Below are positions 16,322-24,920 of a stretch of DNA of 64,000 bases, in pieces (position 1 is the first letter of the stretch; each line of letters starts with the position of its first letter). Location: the NCBI RefSeq assembly GCF_001553265.1, contig NZ_KQ960663.1:49376-113375 (forward strand). Reading direction: 5' to 3'. The position numbers and the translations under genes were made by a program. The notes under the pieces were generated by a model. That model had not been told where the DNA came from. It was given only the letters and a program-made list of their open reading frames with translations, and did not search any database. Origin of the DNA: Prevotella sp. DNF00663. Its GTDB lineage: Bacteria > Bacteroidota > Bacteroidia > Bacteroidales > Bacteroidaceae.

Positions 16322-17653
16322 CTATGCCGCTTTCATCCGCTCACGGATAAGGTTGGCGTTCTTGTTCACAAGGTCTATGATGCGCTCGTGATATTCGGTG
16401 TCCTGGTTGTGCTTGCCGTGGCACTGCACCACTTCGAGGGTTCGCAAGTCCACCTCTACGGTTTCAATAATCTCATCGCCAATCCTTGCCGATAGTATGA
16501 GGGTGTCGGCTTTCTTGTAGTATCCACTGCCAAACACGCAGATGCCCTGCGTCTTGCCCTCGTTGTAATACTCGTCTATGCTTTCAAGCACCTTGACGAT
16601 TATTTCCTCGTCCGTGATTACCAAGCCGAAGAATTTGGATTTGTTGGCGATGAAATCCTCCGCATCTTTCTTTCGTTGGAGTTGTCGCTGTTGCTCACGC
16701 TCACGCCTTTCAATCTCCCAACGGCGTTGCTCTGCGGCTCTTTCCTTCTCGTGTATGGCTTCAATTTTTCGGGTTGCGTTGTCGTGTGCCGCCATGAAAT
16801 CTTCGGGACAGATGTTCTTCGGGTTACGGAGGTCTTGACCGAGTTTTTTGAGCATACGCAGATAGTCGCACCACATTGAGAGGTTGTCTATCTGATACTT
16901 GTGACGCTTGGCAATCAGATATGATGCCCAACATTCATCGGCAGTACGGGTATTGAAAAGAAAGTGTTTCATGACCTCAATCTCACCGCCTTTCATAAGG
17001 GTTTCAATTCTTGGGTCTGAAAGCAAGGCTTTGAAAAGACGCACGGGGGAGATGCCGTGGAAATCGCCCTTGAAGCCGTTACGTCTGAGTTGGGGCAATA
17101 TCCTCATCTTTGGATATGCACAGCTTCTTGCCACCACATCATCGTATAGGCTGTTGTGCGGTCTTACCTCCATATCGCTGCCTAATGCCCACACATCGCA
17201 ATAGCAGAAAAGGAAGCCACGGAGCAACGCCATGTCCGTAACCTTGCCGTCGGGTGAAATCCAACGCTGCACGACCTCGTGGCAGTAGAAACGCATCGGT
17301 TCGCCTTTCCTGCTCTCGCATCTGACCTGCGCCACGCGGATTACCTGATACCCTTTGCAGGTGGTTATCACGCTGAAATTCTGCGTTTCCTTGTAGATGC
17401 GTCTGCGTGTGTCCTGCACTTTGAGTTCGGCATGGCATTTGGGGCAGGTGCAGCCTTCAAGGGTGTCGCATAGTCCGCTGTCGCTGTGCCACTCGTGACC
17501 GCAGTCGGAACAGGTGATGTTCCCTTTCTTGGTGCGGTAGCCGATATGCTCAACGCAGTGGCGGTATGCCCAATCTATTTGTGTCGCTGATATGGGGCGA
17601 AGGTTGGCGGAAAGTCTTGCCACCTCTTTCTGTATCTTGGTCTTCGGTTTCAT
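16322..17653 (-). CDS. PcfJ-like protein
   Basis: 443 residues. The N-terminal part has a zinc-ribbon-like pattern CSDCGHEW (Cys48, Cys51) and CPKCHAEL (Cys70, Cys73). The middle is the PcfJ-like region (MRILPQLRRNGFKGDFHG and a helix-rich part). A very charged coiled coil (KERAAEQRRWEIERREREQQ) occupies about 300-335. PcfJ-like proteins were named from an enterococcal conjugative plasmid and are widespread on mobile elements, but their activity is unknown. The start overlaps the PcfK-like stop by four bases, so the two are co-translated. Confidence 0.75.
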   Translation of the reverse strand: MKPKTKIQKEVARLSANLRPISATQIDWAYRHCVEHIGYRTKKGNITCSDCGHEWHSDSGLCDTLEGCTCPKCHAELKVQDTRRRIYKETQNFSVITTCKGYQVIRVAQVRCESRKGEPMRFYCHEVVQRWISPDGKVTDMALLRGFLFCYCDVWALGSDMEVRPHNSLYDDVVARSCAYPKMRILPQLRRNGFKGDFHGISPVRLFKALLSDPRIETLMKGGEIEVMKHFLFNTRTADECWASYLIAKRHKYQIDNLSMWCDYLRMLKKLGQDLRNPKNICPEDFMAAHDNATRKIEAIHEKERAAEQRRWEIERREREQQRQLQRKKDAEDFIANKSKFFGLVITDEEIIVKVLESIDEYYNEGKTQGICVFGSGYYKKADTLILSARIGDEIIETVEVDLRTLEVVQCHGKHNQDTEYHERIIDLVNKNANLIRERMKAA

Positions 17654-18066
17654 AAGCCTAAATCAAATAATGAGGGTTGGGGTTGGTTTTCTTTTCTCGC
17701 TGACGGTCTGTGGCGGTTCTGCAACTTGCGGAGTTCCTCCTCTTGGTATTTGCGGACAGCGTTCTGACGTGCCTCCGCCTTTTCCTCTGCCGTGAGTTTC
17801 ACAACGTGGTTCACAACCACTTGGCAGTCCATCGGTTTGCCCACCTCTATCTCGTTTTCCTCATAGTAGTGGATGGCTTGCCCGAATATCTCTCCGTCCG
17901 TGAAACCGTTGCAACCGCTTTTCTGCACATAGTTCAGAATGTGGGTCACGCACTCGTCCATGTTCTTGGCAGGGTTGCGGTACTTCTTTGCAAATAGCGC
18001 ATCTTCCTCCGCACGCTGTTCCAAGTACATATATATCGTTCTCTTGAAATGGTCTGTTCCTTTCAT
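17650..18066 (-). CDS. PcfK-like protein
   Basis: 138 residues. The start MKGTDHFKRTIYMYLEQRA, followed by CVTHILNYVQKSGCNGFTD and the helical, charged C-terminus, matches the PcfK-like family, which almost always precedes a pcfJ-like gene. The C-terminus is Pro/Gln-rich and ends SLFDLGL, a hydrophobic tail resembling a beta-clamp-binding peptide (QxSLFDL). That last point is inference from the peptide QPSLFDLGL. It overlaps pcfJ by four bases. Confidence 0.72.
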   Translation of the reverse strand: MKGTDHFKRTIYMYLEQRAEEDALFAKKYRNPAKNMDECVTHILNYVQKSGCNGFTDGEIFGQAIHYYEENEIEVGKPMDCQVVVNHVVKLTAEEKAEARQNAVRKYQEEELRKLQNRHRPSARKENQPQPSLFDLGL

Positions 18067-18079
18067 ATCGCTGTCATTT

Positions 18080-18301
18080 TTAGATTATCTGTTTCAGTAT
18101 CTCTCTCCAATAGGTCGGCTCTACCTCGCTGAGAAGGAAGTCCATGAAATCCCTCCGTGCGTCCTTGTTCAGTTCGTGGTACAATCTTCGGAAAGTTTCA
18201 AAATTGCCGTTGATGTACGTTTCCACCATATACACGAAGATGTTGTCCACCTCGTAATATCTGCACTGCTGCGCTGCCGTCTTGCTGTTTCTTTTTGCCA
18301 T
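18080..18301 (-). CDS. Small hypothetical ICE protein
   Basis: 73 residues from ATG 18301, beginning MAKRNSKTAAQQCRYYEVDN. The protein is helical and charged with no signal or membrane segment. It lies 13 bases before the PcfK-like gene and 11 bases after the small membrane gene, so it belongs to the same transcript. The open frame upstream of this ATG overlaps the neighbour and is not used. I do not recognise a family. Confidence 0.55.
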   Translation of the reverse strand: MAKRNSKTAAQQCRYYEVDNIFVYMVETYINGNFETFRRLYHELNKDARRDFMDFLLSEVEPTYWREILKQII

Positions 18302-18312
18302 GTCGGTAAGGG

Positions 18313-18528
18313 TTAAAGGGTGAATAACCAAAGGATGAAGCCAAAGAAGGCAATGGTGGAAAGGATAGCCACGATTACACCTATCGCCACTCGGAACACT
18401 CCGTTTACAATCTCTCTGATGATGCCCCAAAGGATGCCGAACACCCCGAAGGCGGTGCGCATCATCAAGCCGCATATCGCCAACCCGATGTGTTGCGCCA
18501 TTTGTCTGAAATTTGCCGTTGCCGTCAT
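18313..18528 (-). CDS. Small membrane protein, first gene of the accessory cluster
   Basis: 71 residues, almost entirely hydrophobic after residue 10, with two likely membrane segments (HIGLAICGLMMRTAFGVFGI and VFRVAIGVIVAILSTIAFFG). Small membrane proteins like this are common on conjugative elements; no specific role can be given. An A/T-rich leader precedes it. It starts the minus-strand cluster that ends at 15,183. Confidence 0.5.
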   Translation of the reverse strand: MTATANFRQMAQHIGLAICGLMMRTAFGVFGILWGIIREIVNGVFRVAIGVIVAILSTIAFFGFILWLFTL

Positions 18529-18791
18529 ATCTTCGCTGTTTTTGATTTTTTTGTTTTTAATGCGGATTCAAGAGCTGAGGGAGTTGAGTTTCAAACTATC
18601 TTATCTGCCTCTCGTTTATCCGACATTTTTTTTATGCGTCTTTCTGTCGCATCGGTCGTTTTCGTTTCGGGTGCTTGAAAAGGTAGGGATTAGGGAATGC
18701 AAGGTTTTTCGGTCAAAATACTACCCGCAGGGCTGGAGATTTTTACCGAAAACAGGAGGCTTGACCTTGCTTTCCCGTCCAATCCCGGAAT

Positions 18792-18799
18792 TACCTTTG
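18792..18799 (+). promoter_or_regulatory. Candidate -7 box TACCTTTG
   Basis: A full match to TAnnTTTG on the plus strand, about 50 bases before ATG 18849. It supports some transcription rightward toward the element end. Confidence 0.35.
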
Positions 18800-18848
18800 C
18801 GCCCAGAACGAAAATGACTGACTGATGCGGCTTACTGAAAGGCGCAAA

Positions 18849-19088
18849 ATGGAGGTAAACGAAAACAGAGGCAGATTGTGTAGAAAAAAACTTCAGGGGA
18901 AAATCCGTAAAAAAAAGAATCACCAAAAGGAAAAAGACATCACCGGAAGCGTGAAAAGGGCAAACCACAACAAAGGAAGTATGATTGTTTCCGATCCGAC
19001 GGAACTTGTTCAGCCGGGTGGCAACAATCATTCTTCCCGGTTTGTCCGGCTGTGTGTGGGCGCCTGTTTCATTCATGGGGCAGGCTGA
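18849..19088 (+). CDS. Doubtful small basic protein near the ICE end
   Basis: 79 residues from ATG 18849 (an ATG at 18825 would add eight). The first half is very Lys/Arg-rich (CRKKLQGKIRKKKNHQKEKD), and the second half contains PTELVQPGGNNHSSRFVRLC. A promoter-like box lies upstream. It could be a real ICE orphan gene or a chance frame. No family recognised. Confidence 0.28.
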   Translation: MEVNENRGRLCRKKLQGKIRKKKNHQKEKDITGSVKRANHNKGSMIVSDPTELVQPGGNNHSSRFVRLCVGACFIHGAG

Positions 19089-19192
19089 CACACTCTGCAT
19101 TCACTTTCCGCTTCCGGCAAAAGAGACAGCGAAAAAAGAAAAATCATTTGAAAACCCGTAAAAGCACCTCTTGGCATAGGCGCAAAAGAAAG

Positions 19193-19241
19193 GGGCATTG
19201 CTTCATCTGTCTAAACATCGTTTAGGCGTGAGGCAATGCCC
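19193..19241. repeat. Nested inverted repeat near the ICE end
   Basis: Outer arms GGGCATTGC (19193-19201) and GCAATGCCC (19233-19241) enclose inner arms CTAAAC (19211-19216) and GTTTAG (19220-19225). A T-rich stretch follows the 3' arm (CTTTTCTCC), so it could terminate plus-strand transcription leaving the element. Confidence 0.6.
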
Positions 19242-19261
19242 TTTTCTCCAGCTATGCGGTA

Positions 19262-19309
19262 GTCGGCACACGTTTGTTCCAAACTCGTTTTGGGCAATGG
19301 TGTGCCGAC
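19262..19309. repeat. Long inverted repeat near the ICE end
   Basis: Arms GTCGGCACAC (19262-19271) and GTGTGCCGAC (19300-19309) form a perfect 10-base stem with a partly self-complementary interior (CCAAAC...GTTTTGG). It lies 20 bases after the preceding nested hairpin and is not followed by a T tract, so a recombination or replication role is possible. Confidence 0.6.
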
Positions 19310-19418
19310 GGACAATACCGCTTTTACGGAAAATTCTTATGAATGAGGGGATAAAAAACGGGAGTTTATATCAAAATCTCGAATTAAATAGCTACTTTTG
19401 CATACGAAGAGTTCTTTG

Positions 19419-19553
19419 AAGGTTACGCAACGCGCAGAAGGATAATGCAGTAGATAACTAACTAAATCGTAACCTATTACTATCAAGAGCAATTAACCTA
19501 CGCTCATTTCCAATAAATTACACTCTTTTCGTAACTTCACGGTGCAAAGATAC
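19419..19553. other. Probable right attachment region of the ICE
   Basis: Three copies of an AGGTTACG-like element (AAGGTTACG at 19419-19427; complement CGTAACCT at 19468-19475; complement CGTAACTT at 19530-19537) lie within 120 bases. They precede GCAAAGATAC at 19544-19553, whose complement GTATCTTTGC fully matches the CTnDOT-family target consensus GTANNTTTGC. Composition changes from GC-rich ICE to AT-rich chromosome near here. Repeated arm-type sites plus a core site are what a tyrosine-recombinase attachment region should contain. The exact crossover is inferred. Confidence 0.45.
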
Positions 19554-19647
19554 AAAAAATAGCTGAATAGATACTTGTTGGATACTTTGAAGCATGAAGT
19601 TTGTTTGTTTTTTGTTCTACATTTAGGAATCACTATATTTATACTTA

Positions 19648-19738
19648 CCTTGCTGCAAGGTTTGGGCAGCGTTGCTGCATGGCTTATTCAGCATTGTTGG
19701 TAAGCCTTTGCAGTTTTTCTGCCTCGATTTTGCAGTGA
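19648..19738. repeat. Intergenic repeat, copy A
   Basis: Contains CTTGCTGCAAGGTTTGGGCAG and later TTGTTGGTAAGCCTTTGCAG, which recur with changes at about 48,481-48,576 and 59,762-59,830. The shared core is TTGCTGnnAAGCCTnTGCAG. It lies in the roughly 370-base non-coding stretch between the ICE end and the DUF3078 gene; I see no gene there. Confidence 0.5.
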
Positions 19739-19899
19739 AGTGCTGTCAATACTATAAAGTATTTACTGCAATGTAATGGGAAAATAAAAAGATTTGGATT
19801 TTGAGTTGATAGCTTGATATTGTCGTTGTTATAAGTATAGCAACAGCTTCGTAGGAACGTAATTTTCTCATTTACATTAGATATTACGATTATTTTATT

Positions 19900-19907
19900 T
19901 ACTTTTG
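19900..19907 (+). promoter_or_regulatory. -7 box TACTTTTG of the DUF3078 gene
   Basis: A full match to TAnnTTTG, 19 bases before the ATG at 19927, giving a very short leader. Confidence 0.55.
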
Positions 19908-19926
19908 CAGAGAGTACTCTACTATA

Positions 19927-21234
19927 ATGATAAAAATGACAAGCAAGAAGTTTTTGATTTTATTTTGCATGGCATCGTGTCTGCCTGTAGTTGCACAACA
20001 TACTAATAGGGAAGGGATGAATCTTCGAGATTCTCACTTTGTAGAAAGCTATATGGACTCTCTGGCACAGCATAGGCCCGATACGATGTCGTCTGATATG
20101 ACTCCTCAAATAGGATTTAGTAGGTTTACACCGTCGCCTACTTATGCAAGACTGTTTTTACCATTGGCTTACTATAAGAATGTAAGCCATCGTATGCTAT
20201 CGCTAGATAGTGATATGCAGAAGATATCGCCTACTGAACTGGCCTTGGAGCGAGCTCTGCTATCTGTCTATATGAATCATCCGCAATTGGTATCTACGAC
20301 CCAAAGTAAACTTGATATTATTGGGCCGACATTGGAAGTAGGTGAACAGACAAGGGAGTCACATCCTGATTTGGTAGAACAAGTGGCCCCAACGCCTATA
20401 GAACCAGATTTGATAGCTGCAGCACCGATTATTCATAAGCCTAATTTTTGGACTTTTAGTGGAGATTATTATTTGCAATTCTTGCAGAATTATGTCTCTA
20501 GCAACTGGTATAAGGCGGGCGAAAGCAGCTACTCGATGGTTGGTGCTGTGACGCTTCAAGCTAATTATAACAATAAGCAGAAGGTGAAATGGGACAATAA
20601 GTTAGAGCTGAAACTAGGACTACAGACTTCAAGAGGTGATAGCCTTCATAGTTTGAAGACCAGCGAAGACTTGATTCGTTATACTGGAAAGTTGGGATTC
20701 CAAGCTACTAAGAAATGGTATTATACAATTCAGTTGATAGCCTATACTCAGTTCATGCGTGGCTATGCTTCGAATAATCCCTTTGTGTTTAGTGATTTCA
20801 TGAGTCCTTTTGGAGCCAATCTGTCTGTCGGTATGGATTATACGGTTGACTTTTTTAAGAAGAAACTTACAGGTACTGTTCATCTAGCTCCTGCAGCTTA
20901 TAATTTTAAATATGTCAGCCGTTTGGCTCTTGCACCGCGATTTGGACTTGATGAAGGAAAACATCAGTTGCATGATATAGGTTCGGAAATCACCGTAGAC
21001 TTGAACTGGAAATTCAGTGATATGATTAGTTGGAAGACTCGTCTCTATGGTTATACCACTTACAGTCGTACAGAATTGGAATGGGAAAATACCTTTGTGT
21101 TTAAATTCAACAGGTATATATCTACTAATATCTTTATCTATCCGCGCTTTGATGATGGCTCTAAAAGGGATAATCATCATGGATATTGGCAGTTGAAAGA
21201 GTATGCTAGTTTAGGATTTGCTTATTCTTTCTAA
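19927..21234 (+). CDS. DUF3078 outer-membrane beta-barrel protein
   Basis: 435 residues with a signal peptide (FLILFCMASCLPVVAQ). A spacer region occupies about 25-160. From about 170 (WTFSGDYYLQFLQNYVSSNW) comes the DUF3078 domain, with alternating strands and a C-terminal Phe (GFAYSF) typical of outer-membrane barrels. Start ATG 19927 or the ATG three codons later are both possible. The family is widespread in Bacteroidota and of unknown function. It is the first chromosomal gene after the ICE and is convergent with secA across a perfect terminator. Confidence 0.82.
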   Translation: MIKMTSKKFLILFCMASCLPVVAQHTNREGMNLRDSHFVESYMDSLAQHRPDTMSSDMTPQIGFSRFTPSPTYARLFLPLAYYKNVSHRMLSLDSDMQKISPTELALERALLSVYMNHPQLVSTTQSKLDIIGPTLEVGEQTRESHPDLVEQVAPTPIEPDLIAAAPIIHKPNFWTFSGDYYLQFLQNYVSSNWYKAGESSYSMVGAVTLQANYNNKQKVKWDNKLELKLGLQTSRGDSLHSLKTSEDLIRYTGKLGFQATKKWYYTIQLIAYTQFMRGYASNNPFVFSDFMSPFGANLSVGMDYTVDFFKKKLTGTVHLAPAAYNFKYVSRLALAPRFGLDEGKHQLHDIGSEITVDLNWKFSDMISWKTRLYGYTTYSRTELEWENTFVFKFNRYISTNIFIYPRFDDGSKRDNHHGYWQLKEYASLGFAYSF

Positions 21235-21402
21235 TCTCCTCTGTAGTTTTTGATAGCTCTCAACAGCGTGGCTTTATTTCTTGTTTTGGCAGAGATTAAA
21301 TAGCCAGAGTGTATTAAGGGTTGCTCAATGCTTATTACAAGCAAGATAGAAGAGATAGAAGTAAGTTGAGATAAGGCCTTAAATTTGATGATCTATGTAT
21401 CA

Positions 21403-21454
21403 AATAAAAACAAGAAAGCCATGGAGTTGACTCCATGGCTTTCTTGTTTTTATT
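21403..21454. terminator. Bidirectional terminator between DUF3078 gene and secA
   Basis: A perfect 24-base stem with a 4-base TTGA loop. The A-rich 5' arm and T-rich 3' arm give a run of five T's in both directions. Its right arm includes the secA stop codon (21450-21452). Confidence 0.85.
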
Positions 21455-24400
21455 CGATATTGCGTCCGTGGCAATTCTTGAACTTCTTACCACTACCACA
21501 TGGACAAGGGTCGTTGGGGCGTGGCATCTTGTCTGCTACGTACGGTGTATGATTTACTTCATTGTATCCCTCACGCGTATCGCGGTGTGCGGCAGCTTGC
21601 TGTGCGGCTCTTTCTAGTTGCTCGTTGATGTCTTCTTTCTGCTCGTGGTAGAGCTGAGAATGTTCTTCGGGAGCAGCTTCTTGTACTTGTTGCTGTACTT
21701 CAGGAATCTGAGCACGCATCAAAATCGATGCTGTACGATTGTTCATGTCGTCAATCATCGTATCCCATATCTTCACACTTTCGAGCTTGAAAATCAACAA
21801 TGGGTCTTTCTGTTCGTATGAAGCGTTCTGTACAGAGTGGCGTAATTCGTCGAGCTGACGTAGATTCTCTTTCCAGTTATCATCAATGATACGGAGCATT
21901 GTGACTTTCTCGAACTGCTTAACGACATCTTTGGCTTCTGTATCGTAAGCTGTTTTGAGATTGCAAGGTATCTGATAAATCATCTTACCATCTGTGATTG
22001 GTACCATGATACGTTCATAGAGTTGTCCTTGATTCTCTTGAACATCTTTGATAACAGGCCATGCAACACTCTGAATACGGTCTACTTTACGCTTAAAGGC
22101 AGCCATAGCGGCTTGGAAAGCACGTTCGGCAAGGTCGGATGTAGATGCGTTTTCAAATTCGTCTTGTTCGAAAGGACATTCCATAGCAAGCACTTTCAAG
22201 AATTGCTCTTTAGCTCCTTCGAAGTCATTCTTCTCTACGATGTTGACACAACGATCCCAAATGATGTTGGTAATATCCATACCGATGCGTTCGCCCATCA
22301 ATGCATGGCGACGCTTTTCGTAAATAACGGTACGTTGTTTGTTCATCACATCGTCGTACTCCAACAAGTGTTTACGAATACCGAAGTTATTCTCTTCAAC
22401 CTTCTTTTGGGCACGCTCAATGCTCTTAGAAATCATTGGGCTTTCGATACGCTCGCCATCTTCAAAGCCAAGACGGTCCATTACTTTGGCAATACGCTCG
22501 CTGGCAAAGAGGCGCATCAACTTATCTTCAAGACTTACGTAGAACACAGAAGAGCCCGGGTCTCCCTGACGACCGGCGCGACCTCGTAACTGGCGGTCTA
22601 CACGACGGCTCTCGTGACGTTCGGTACCGATGATGGCCAAACCTCCGGCAGCCTTTACTTCATCGGTCAACTTGATGTCGGTACCACGACCAGCCATGTT
22701 GGTAGCGATGGTTACAGCACCAAGTCCGTCTGTAGAACGGCCTGCCTCGGCTACGATTTGTGCCTCTTGTTGGTGTTTCTTTGCGTTCAATACGTTATGT
22801 GGAATGCGACGCATCTTGAGCATTTTGCTCAAAAGTTCACTGATTTCAACGGATGTTGTACCAACAAGACATGGCCGACCACTGTTGCGCATAGCTTCAA
22901 TCTCGTCGATGACAGCTGCATATTTCTCACGAGCAGTCTTGTATACGCGATCGTCTAAGTCCTTACGGAGGATGGGACGGTTTGTCGGAATCTCTACAAC
23001 ATCGAGCTTGTAGATGTCCCAGAATTCTCCTGCTTCGGTAGAAGCTGTACCAGTCATACCAGACAACTTATGGTACATACGGAAGTAATTCTGCAATGTA
23101 ATCGTTGCAAAGGTCTGTGTTGCAGCCTCTACATGTACATGCTCTTTGGCTTCAACAGCCTGATGTAGCCCGTCACTCCAACGGCGACCTTCCATGATAC
23201 GTCCGGTCTGCTCGTCGACAATCTTTACTTCTCCATCGATAACCACGTATTCGTCATCCTTATTGAACATGGTGTAAGCCTTCAGAAGCTGCTGCAATGT
23301 GTGTACACGCTCACTTTGAACGGCATACTTATTGAGTAGGTCATCTTTCTTGTCAAGTCGCTCTTGATCTGTCAATTCATGTTCAGCTTCCAACGCAGAA
23401 AGCTGAGAGGTGATGTCGGGTAAAACGAAGAGGCCTTTGTCGTTTACTTGTTGTGCCAACCATTCGGTGCCTTTATCGGTAAGGTCAGCACTGTTCAACT
23501 TCTCGTCAACAACGAAATACAGAGGCTTGACAGCTTTAGGCATCTCTCGGTTGTTGTTCTGCATGTAAAACTCTTCGGTTTTAAGCATACCAGCTTTGAT
23601 ACCTTCCTCTGACAGATATTTAATCAAGGGCTTGTTCTTAGGCAATGCCTTGTATGAACGATAGAGCGCGAGGAAACCATCGTCGAGAATCTTTTGATCT
23701 TTCTTTTGTCGTCCCTCTGTAATCTTTTGTTTTGCTTCGGCCAATAATTCCGTAGCTTGTTTACGCTGAACTTCATAAAGACGCTCTACCAATGGTTGGT
23801 ATTCCTCGAACATTTGGTCGTCACCCTTAGGCACAGGACCTGAGATAATGAGAGGTGTACGAGCATCATCAATTAGCACAGAATCGACCTCGTCGACTAT
23901 TGCATAGTTGTGTTGACGTTGTACAAGGTCGGCAGGACTTACTGCCATATTATCACGTAGATAGTCGAAACCAAACTCATTGTTGGTACCGAAGGTAATA
24001 TCTGCCTGATAAGCTTTGCGACGTTCAGGAGAATTTGGGCGATGTTTGTCTATACAATCGACTGATAAGCCATTGAACATGTAAAGAGGCCCCATCCATT
24101 CTGAGTCGCGTTTTGCCAAATAGTCATTGACTGTGACCATGTGAACGCCATTTCCAGTAAGTGCATTCAAAAATACCGGTAGGGTAGCAACGAGGGTTTT
24201 ACCTTCACCGGTAGCCATTTCTGCAATCTTGCCTTGATGCAATGCTATACCACCAAAGAGCTGTACATCGTAATGGATCATTCCCCATTTCTGTTTATTT
24301 CCGCCAGCTGTCCATTCATTGTGGTAAATAGCTTTATCGCCTTCAATGGTAATAAAGTCGTTCTTAGGGTCGGCAGCCAACTCACGATCAAAGTCTGTGG

Positions 24401-24791
24401 CTGTAACTATTGTTTCTTCGTTTTCCGAGAAGCGGCGTGCTGTATCTTTGATGATACTGAATGCGACAGGCATTACCTCGTTAAGAGCCTGTTCATATAT
24501 CTCTAAAGCTTCTTTTTCTAATTTATCTATTTCGTTGAAAATCTCTTCACGTTCATCAATAGGAGTCTCTTCTATATTTTTCTTCAGCTCTTCTATCTTC
24601 GTTTTCTGCTCTTTAGCAGAATCTTGTACATACTTTTGGATTTCTTTGGTTTTAGCTCTTAACTCGTCATTGTTAAGTGCTTGAATTTCAGGGTAAGCGG
24701 CCTTTACCTTCTCTACTAATGGTTGAATCAGCTTCATGTCGCGTGTAGACTTGTCGCCGAACAACGATTTTAAAAAATTATTGAAGTTCAT
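21450..24791 (-). CDS. secA: SecA, preprotein translocase ATPase
   Basis: 1113 residues, the long Bacteroidota form. The helicase-type Walker A GEGKT is at about 195-199, with [18 protein letters not shown] as Walker B and following region. The second ATPase domain contains [13 protein letters not shown] and [16 protein letters not shown]. The C-terminus carries the SEC-C zinc motif [13 protein letters not shown] (Cys1096, Cys1098, Cys1107, His1108), which binds zinc and contacts SecB or ribosomes in other bacteria. Extra length lies in a charged insertion near residues 50-105. It drives Sec-dependent export at the inner membrane. It has its own promoter and follows a lipoprotein-processing pair on the same strand. 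Confidence 0.97.
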   Translation of the reverse strand: MNFNNFLKSLFGDKSTRDMKLIQPLVEKVKAAYPEIQALNNDELRAKTKEIQKYVQDSAKEQKTKIEELKKNIEETPIDEREEIFNEIDKLEKEALEIYEQALNEVMPVAFSIIKDTARRFSENEETIVTATDFDRELAADPKNDFITIEGDKAIYHNEWTAGGNKQKWGMIHYDVQLFGGIALHQGKIAEMATGEGKTLVATLPVFLNALTGNGVHMVTVNDYLAKRDSEWMGPLYMFNGLSVDCIDKHRPNSPERRKAYQADITFGTNNEFGFDYLRDNMAVSPADLVQRQHNYAIVDEVDSVLIDDARTPLIISGPVPKGDDQMFEEYQPLVERLYEVQRKQATELLAEAKQKITEGRQKKDQKILDDGFLALYRSYKALPKNKPLIKYLSEEGIKAGMLKTEEFYMQNNNREMPKAVKPLYFVVDEKLNSADLTDKGTEWLAQQVNDKGLFVLPDITSQLSALEAEHELTDQERLDKKDDLLNKYAVQSERVHTLQQLLKAYTMFNKDDEYVVIDGEVKIVDEQTGRIMEGRRWSDGLHQAVEAKEHVHVEAATQTFATITLQNYFRMYHKLSGMTGTASTEAGEFWDIYKLDVVEIPTNRPILRKDLDDRVYKTAREKYAAVIDEIEAMRNSGRPCLVGTTSVEISELLSKMLKMRRIPHNVLNAKKHQQEAQIVAEAGRSTDGLGAVTIATNMAGRGTDIKLTDEVKAAGGLAIIGTERHESRRVDRQLRGRAGRQGDPGSSVFYVSLEDKLMRLFASERIAKVMDRLGFEDGERIESPMISKSIERAQKKVEENNFGIRKHLLEYDDVMNKQRTVIYEKRRHALMGERIGMDITNIIWDRCVNIVEKNDFEGAKEQFLKVLAMECPFEQDEFENASTSDLAERAFQAAMAAFKRKVDRIQSVAWPVIKDVQENQGQLYERIMVPITDGKMIYQIPCNLKTAYDTEAKDVVKQFEKVTMLRIIDDNWKENLRQLDELRHSVQNASYEQKDPLLIFKLESVKIWDTMIDDMNNRTASILMRAQIPEVQQQVQEAAPEEHSQLYHEQKEDINEQLERAAQQAAAHRDTREGYNEVNHTPYVADKMPRPNDPCPCGSGKKFKNCHGRNIE

Positions 24792-24840
24792 ATATTATAT
24801 TGTTTTATTCTTATTGTAGTGGTATATCAATATCAGTGTG

Positions 24841-24848
24841 CAAAATTA
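24841..24848 (-). promoter_or_regulatory. -7 box TAATTTTG of secA
   Basis: The minus strand reads TAATTTTGC about 50 bases before the secA ATG (24791). A match to TAnnTTTG. Confidence 0.5.
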
Positions 24849-24920
24849 CTAAATAAATTTCACATGATTCGATAAAATATTGACTAAAAGCATATAGGGG
24901 CTTTATCCAAGATATGAATC

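Larger units (their letters stand above)
18529..19418. other. Right-end region of the ICE, mostly non-coding
   Basis: About 900 bases between the accessory cluster and the presumed element end. It holds a candidate promoter (18792-18799), one doubtful small frame (18849-19088) and two hairpins (19193-19241 and 19262-19309). Competing frames on the opposite strand at 18690-19100 have no family character. Confidence 0.5.

Noticed and set aside
18690..19100. 136-residue minus-strand frame near the ICE end
   Set aside because: No recognisable family, Ser/Phe-rich shadow of the plus strand, and no start context better than the opposing small frame.
19390..19399. CTACTTTTGC as attachment core
   Set aside because: It matches only 9 of 10 positions of GTANNTTTGC; the site at 19544-19553 matches fully and has the repeats on its ICE side. 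It remains the second choice.
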